A stretch of DNA of 7,530 nucleotides from Candidatus Gastranaerophilales bacterium (lineage in GTDB: Bacteria; Cyanobacteriota; Vampirovibrionia; Gastranaerophilales; Gastranaerophilaceae). The DNA is taken from positions 1-7,530 of the forward strand of contig CANRHJ010000096.1 in the NCBI GenBank assembly GCA_947630355.1, written 5' to 3'. This document shows positions 6,217 through 7,530 of the stretch, piece by piece; position 1 is the first letter of the stretch, and each line of letters opens with the position of its first letter. The position numbers were made by a program, and so were the translations under genes. The notes beneath the pieces were generated by a model that had not been told where the DNA came from, ran no database searches, and saw only the letters and a list, made by a program, of their open reading frames with translations.

Positions 6217-6243
6217 AATTATTGTTAGTTTTTTACAATAATT
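6217..6243. repeat. Perfect 9-bp inverted repeat upstream of the GH13 gene
   Basis: AATTATTGT (6217-6225) and ACAATAATT (6235-6243) are exact reverse complements separated by 9 nt. The element lies between the TM2-gene terminator and the GH13 start, about 90 nt before the GTG. It could be an operator-type site or part of a leader hairpin. All-AT half-sites except for one G/C pair mean that chance is not excluded. Confidence 0.4.
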
Positions 6244-6246
6244 TAT

Positions 6247-6281
6247 AAAAAAAAACGGCAATCTCAAATAGAGAATGCCGC
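6247..6281 (-). terminator. Intrinsic terminator of the TM2/DUF2752 unit
   Basis: Read on the minus strand, a GC-rich stem (TGCCG/CGGCA outer 5 bp, an A-A mismatch as written on the plus strand, then a 4-bp GAGA/TCTC inner stem, 5-nt loop) is followed by a run of nine T (6247-6255). It begins about 20 nt after the TM2 gene stop at 6301. It is the strongest terminator in the window. The plus-strand side has only a short T-run, so it may act weakly in both directions. Confidence 0.88.
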
Positions 6282-6300
6282 TTTTTATAAGATTCTATTA

Positions 6301-6702
6301 TTAATATTGAGGCATCATAGTAAATTTTTGTAATTGACTTCCAAGTATTGCCATTTGAAGTACAACTAAAAGCACAATGACAACCCCATACCAGAATATA
6401 GTTCTGGAAGCTAATTTATTATAGTGAGCGAGCTGTTTATTATCTGCAGTTTTGAACTTGTTAAATATCAGGCTGATAATATCAATAAGAGTCCAAATAC
6501 CGCATCCGCCAGCTGTTATAATTTGCAGAAAACCTATTAATTTGTAACCTGTGTAAAATCTGTGAACACCTAAACATCCAAATAATAGTGCAAATACTAA
6601 TGCAGTCATTTGTTCTTTGTTTGAAATGTTCGGATTTTTTTTCGGATGGCCTTGCGGCGGAACCGGTCTTCTGTTTTCGTTTTCATGTGTTTCGTTTGAC
6701 AT
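6301..6702 (-). CDS. TM2 domain membrane protein
   Basis: A 133-residue inner-membrane protein. The N-terminal 30 residues are hydrophilic and proline/asparagine-rich (likely cytoplasmic). The TM2 domain follows at about 30-80: helix 'MTALVFALLFGCLGVHRFYTG' with the family hallmark 'G(V)HRFY.G' (45-52), then a second helix 'LIGFLQIITAGGCGIWTLIDIISLI' region (about 55-79) with the typical 'GxWxLIDiI' end. A third hydrophobic helix (about 102-122) is an addition beyond the minimal TM2 unit. TM2 domains occur in many small bacterial membrane proteins of poorly known function. GAGG (6708-6711) is well spaced before the ATG at 6702. The gene lies 15 nt downstream of the DUF2752 gene and ends just before a strong terminator, so the two probably form one transcript. 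Confidence 0.93.
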   Translation of the reverse strand: MSNETHENENRRPVPPQGHPKKNPNISNKEQMTALVFALLFGCLGVHRFYTGYKLIGFLQIITAGGCGIWTLIDIISLIFNKFKTADNKQLAHYNKLASRTIFWYGVVIVLLVVLQMAILGSQLQKFTMMPQY

Positions 6703-6717
6703 AATTACCTCTTTCTT

Positions 6718-7008
6718 TTAACTTCCTTTTTCGATTTTTATATTTTCTATTAACATTTTTATCCATACCAGAAACATTAACGGTGCTACTATTATAATTC
6801 TTGAGTTATATTCGCATGCCTTTTCAAAATTTAAGTTAAATAATTCGTAAAAAGCTCTTGTAATTCCGCATCCTATACACTCTTTTCCGGTTATAATCCT
6901 GAATAAACATAAATTTACTTTTACATTCTCTACCGCAAATTTAACTGCCGCATAAAATAATATCGGTAATAAAACTATAAATATAATTTTAATATTGATT
7001 TTATTCAT
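6718..7008 (-). CDS. DUF2752 family membrane protein
   Basis: A 96-residue protein with two hydrophobic helices (about 7-24 and 70-88). The stretch between them carries the DUF2752 signature: C34, then 'TGKECIGCGITRAFYELFNLNFEKA' spanning 40-64, with the C44/C47 pair and 'GITRA', followed by an 'N..I...AP' end where the family has 'NPl....P'. The usual 'CPGCG' is 'CIGCG' here, so the proline is replaced. Biochemical function is not known for this family. The start at ATG 7008 has no clear ribosome site; a TATAAA (7019-7024, minus strand) lies 10 nt upstream, so the leader could be very short. It is upstream of and probably cotranscribed with the TM2 gene, a pairing commonly seen for these two families. 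Confidence 0.88.
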   Translation of the reverse strand: MNKINIKIIFIVLLPILFYAAVKFAVENVKVNLCLFRIITGKECIGCGITRAFYELFNLNFEKACEYNSRIIIVAPLMFLVWIKMLIENIKIEKGS

Positions 7009-7075
7009 ATTTATTTTATTTATATCATTTATTTTAGAAGATTAAATACTTCGTTTAATGTATAAGAATAATTTG

Positions 7076-7189
7076 TTATGAAGTTTTATTTTTAACTTCT
7101 TCTATACATTTTATAAATATTTCGGATAAATCAATCAACTCATCAGGATTAGTAAGAAATTTCAACAAGCATTTTTCATTTAAATTCAT
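7076..7189 (-). CDS. Possible small protein, 37 residues
   Basis: An ATG at 7189 opens a 37-codon frame ending in TAA at 7076-7078. The peptide starts 'MNLNEKCLLKFLTNPDELI' and continues as an amphipathic, acidic/basic helix ending 'EEVKNKTS'. It has two cysteines (C7, C27), no signal peptide and no membrane segment. A GAGG lies about 7 nt before the ATG, which is the best reason to take the frame as real. It ends 67 nt upstream of the DUF2752 gene on the same strand. I recognise no family. In AT-rich DNA open frames of this size are less frequent by chance than in GC-rich DNA, but random occurrence remains possible. Confidence 0.5.
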   Translation of the reverse strand: MNLNEKCLLKFLTNPDELIDLSEIFIKCIEEVKNKTS

Positions 7190-7397
7190 AGTCAACCTCG
7201 CCCAAACAACAATATTATTTTAACAATTTTAGAGAAATAAAAATCCACTTTAAATATGAATAGTAATAAAAAATATAATTCAAATTATGCAAAAGCCGAT
7301 AATTACCCGAATAAATACTAAAATAGGCCAATGAACAAGAGTGGTGTTACATATCATAATTCAAAGATAGAAAAGCTATAAAAAAATGAAATATAAA

Positions 7398-7426
7398 AAA
7401 GAAATGATTGCCTGTAACATTTCTTT
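7398..7426 (+). promoter_or_regulatory. Leader hairpin just upstream of the right-edge secreted protein
   Basis: AAAGAAATG (7398-7406) and CATTTCTTT (7418-7426) pair perfectly over 9 bp with an 11-nt loop. The hairpin ends 8 nt before AAGGAGG (7434-7440). It has no T-run after it and is thus unlikely to be a terminator; it may stabilise the mRNA 5' end or affect initiation. The rest of 7190-7444 is AT-rich with no gene or clear promoter that I can support. Confidence 0.45.
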
Positions 7427-7444
7427 CATGAACAAGGAGGAAAA

Positions 7445-7530
7445 ATGAAATTAAACAAAATGACACTTGCCGCCGTAGTAACACTCGGTGTATTGGCGGG
7501 TACAAATGCAGGTTTTACACAAGAAACAGC
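7445..7530 (+). CDS. Secreted protein, N-terminal part only (cut by window edge)
   Basis: Only the first 28 codons are inside the window. They encode a textbook Sec signal peptide: 'MKLNK' with two lysines, a hydrophobic core 'MTLAAVVTLGVLAG', then 'TNAGFTQET' with a likely signal peptidase I cleavage after 'TNA' (residue 22). The reading frame is open to the edge. The ribosome site AAGGAGG (7434-7440), 4 nt before the ATG, is nearly perfect, and together with the upstream hairpin suggests a well-expressed exported product. The mature domain is not visible, so no family can be given. Confidence 0.8.
   Translation, partial: MKLNKMTLAAVVTLGVLAGTNAGFTQET

Noticed and set aside
7256..7321. Plus-strand 21-codon frame starting 'MNSNKKYNSNY'
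   Set aside because: No ribosome site, low complexity and no recognisable family; likely chance in AT-rich DNA.

Overview
The window is AT-rich (roughly 30% GC by eye) and bacterial. Genes sit close together on both strands, with Shine-Dalgarno sites at most starts and intrinsic terminators. The best lineage guess is a host- or gut-associated member of the non-photosynthetic Cyanobacteria relatives (Melainabacteria/Vampirovibrionia, order Gastranaerophilales). This rests on low GC, on the 3131-3724 protein, whose N-terminal 'FKSYVPVKFYAYY' pattern I associate from memory with a family in that order, and on the style of the signal peptide at the right edge. It is an inference, not proven by a marker gene.

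Layout, left to right. (1) 81-671 (-) encodes a stand-alone HRDC protein with an RQC-like C-terminus and no helicase core. (2) Divergent from it, 735-1226 (+) is RNase HI (rnhA). The 60-bp divergent interval holds promoter elements so close to both start codons that leaderless or near-leaderless transcripts are likely. (3) Tightly following rnhA are 1232-2281, a secreted, very divergent serpin-like protein, and 2295-2660, a small secreted two-cysteine protein; the three look like one operon. (4) 2734-3039 is a ferritin-like protein of the encapsulated-ferritin type, without an encapsulin gene beside it, followed by an AT-rich hairpin terminator. (5) 3131-3724 (+) is a lineage-type protein of unknown function. 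(6) 3725-6130 (-) is a large GH13 alpha-glucan enzyme (branching-enzyme or trehalohydrolase-like) with a long helical insert. Its stop codon directly abuts the stop of the previous gene. (7) 6301-6702 and 6718-7008 (-) are a TM2-domain protein and a DUF2752 protein, a membrane-protein pair ending at a strong terminator. (8) 7076-7189 (-) is a possible 37-aa small protein. (9) 7445 to the right edge (+) is the start of a secreted protein with a clear signal peptide and a hairpin in its leader.

The genes do not form one pathway. Themes are nucleic-acid maintenance (HRDC protein, RNase HI), envelope or secreted proteins (serpin-like, two-cysteine protein, TM2/DUF2752, right-edge protein), iron handling (ferritin-like) and alpha-glucan metabolism (GH13). 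I found no CRISPR array, transposon, tRNA, rRNA or phage module. The most unusual item is the serpin-like gene co-directional with rnhA: its C-terminal third carries a full serpin signature and a reactive-loop-like segment.
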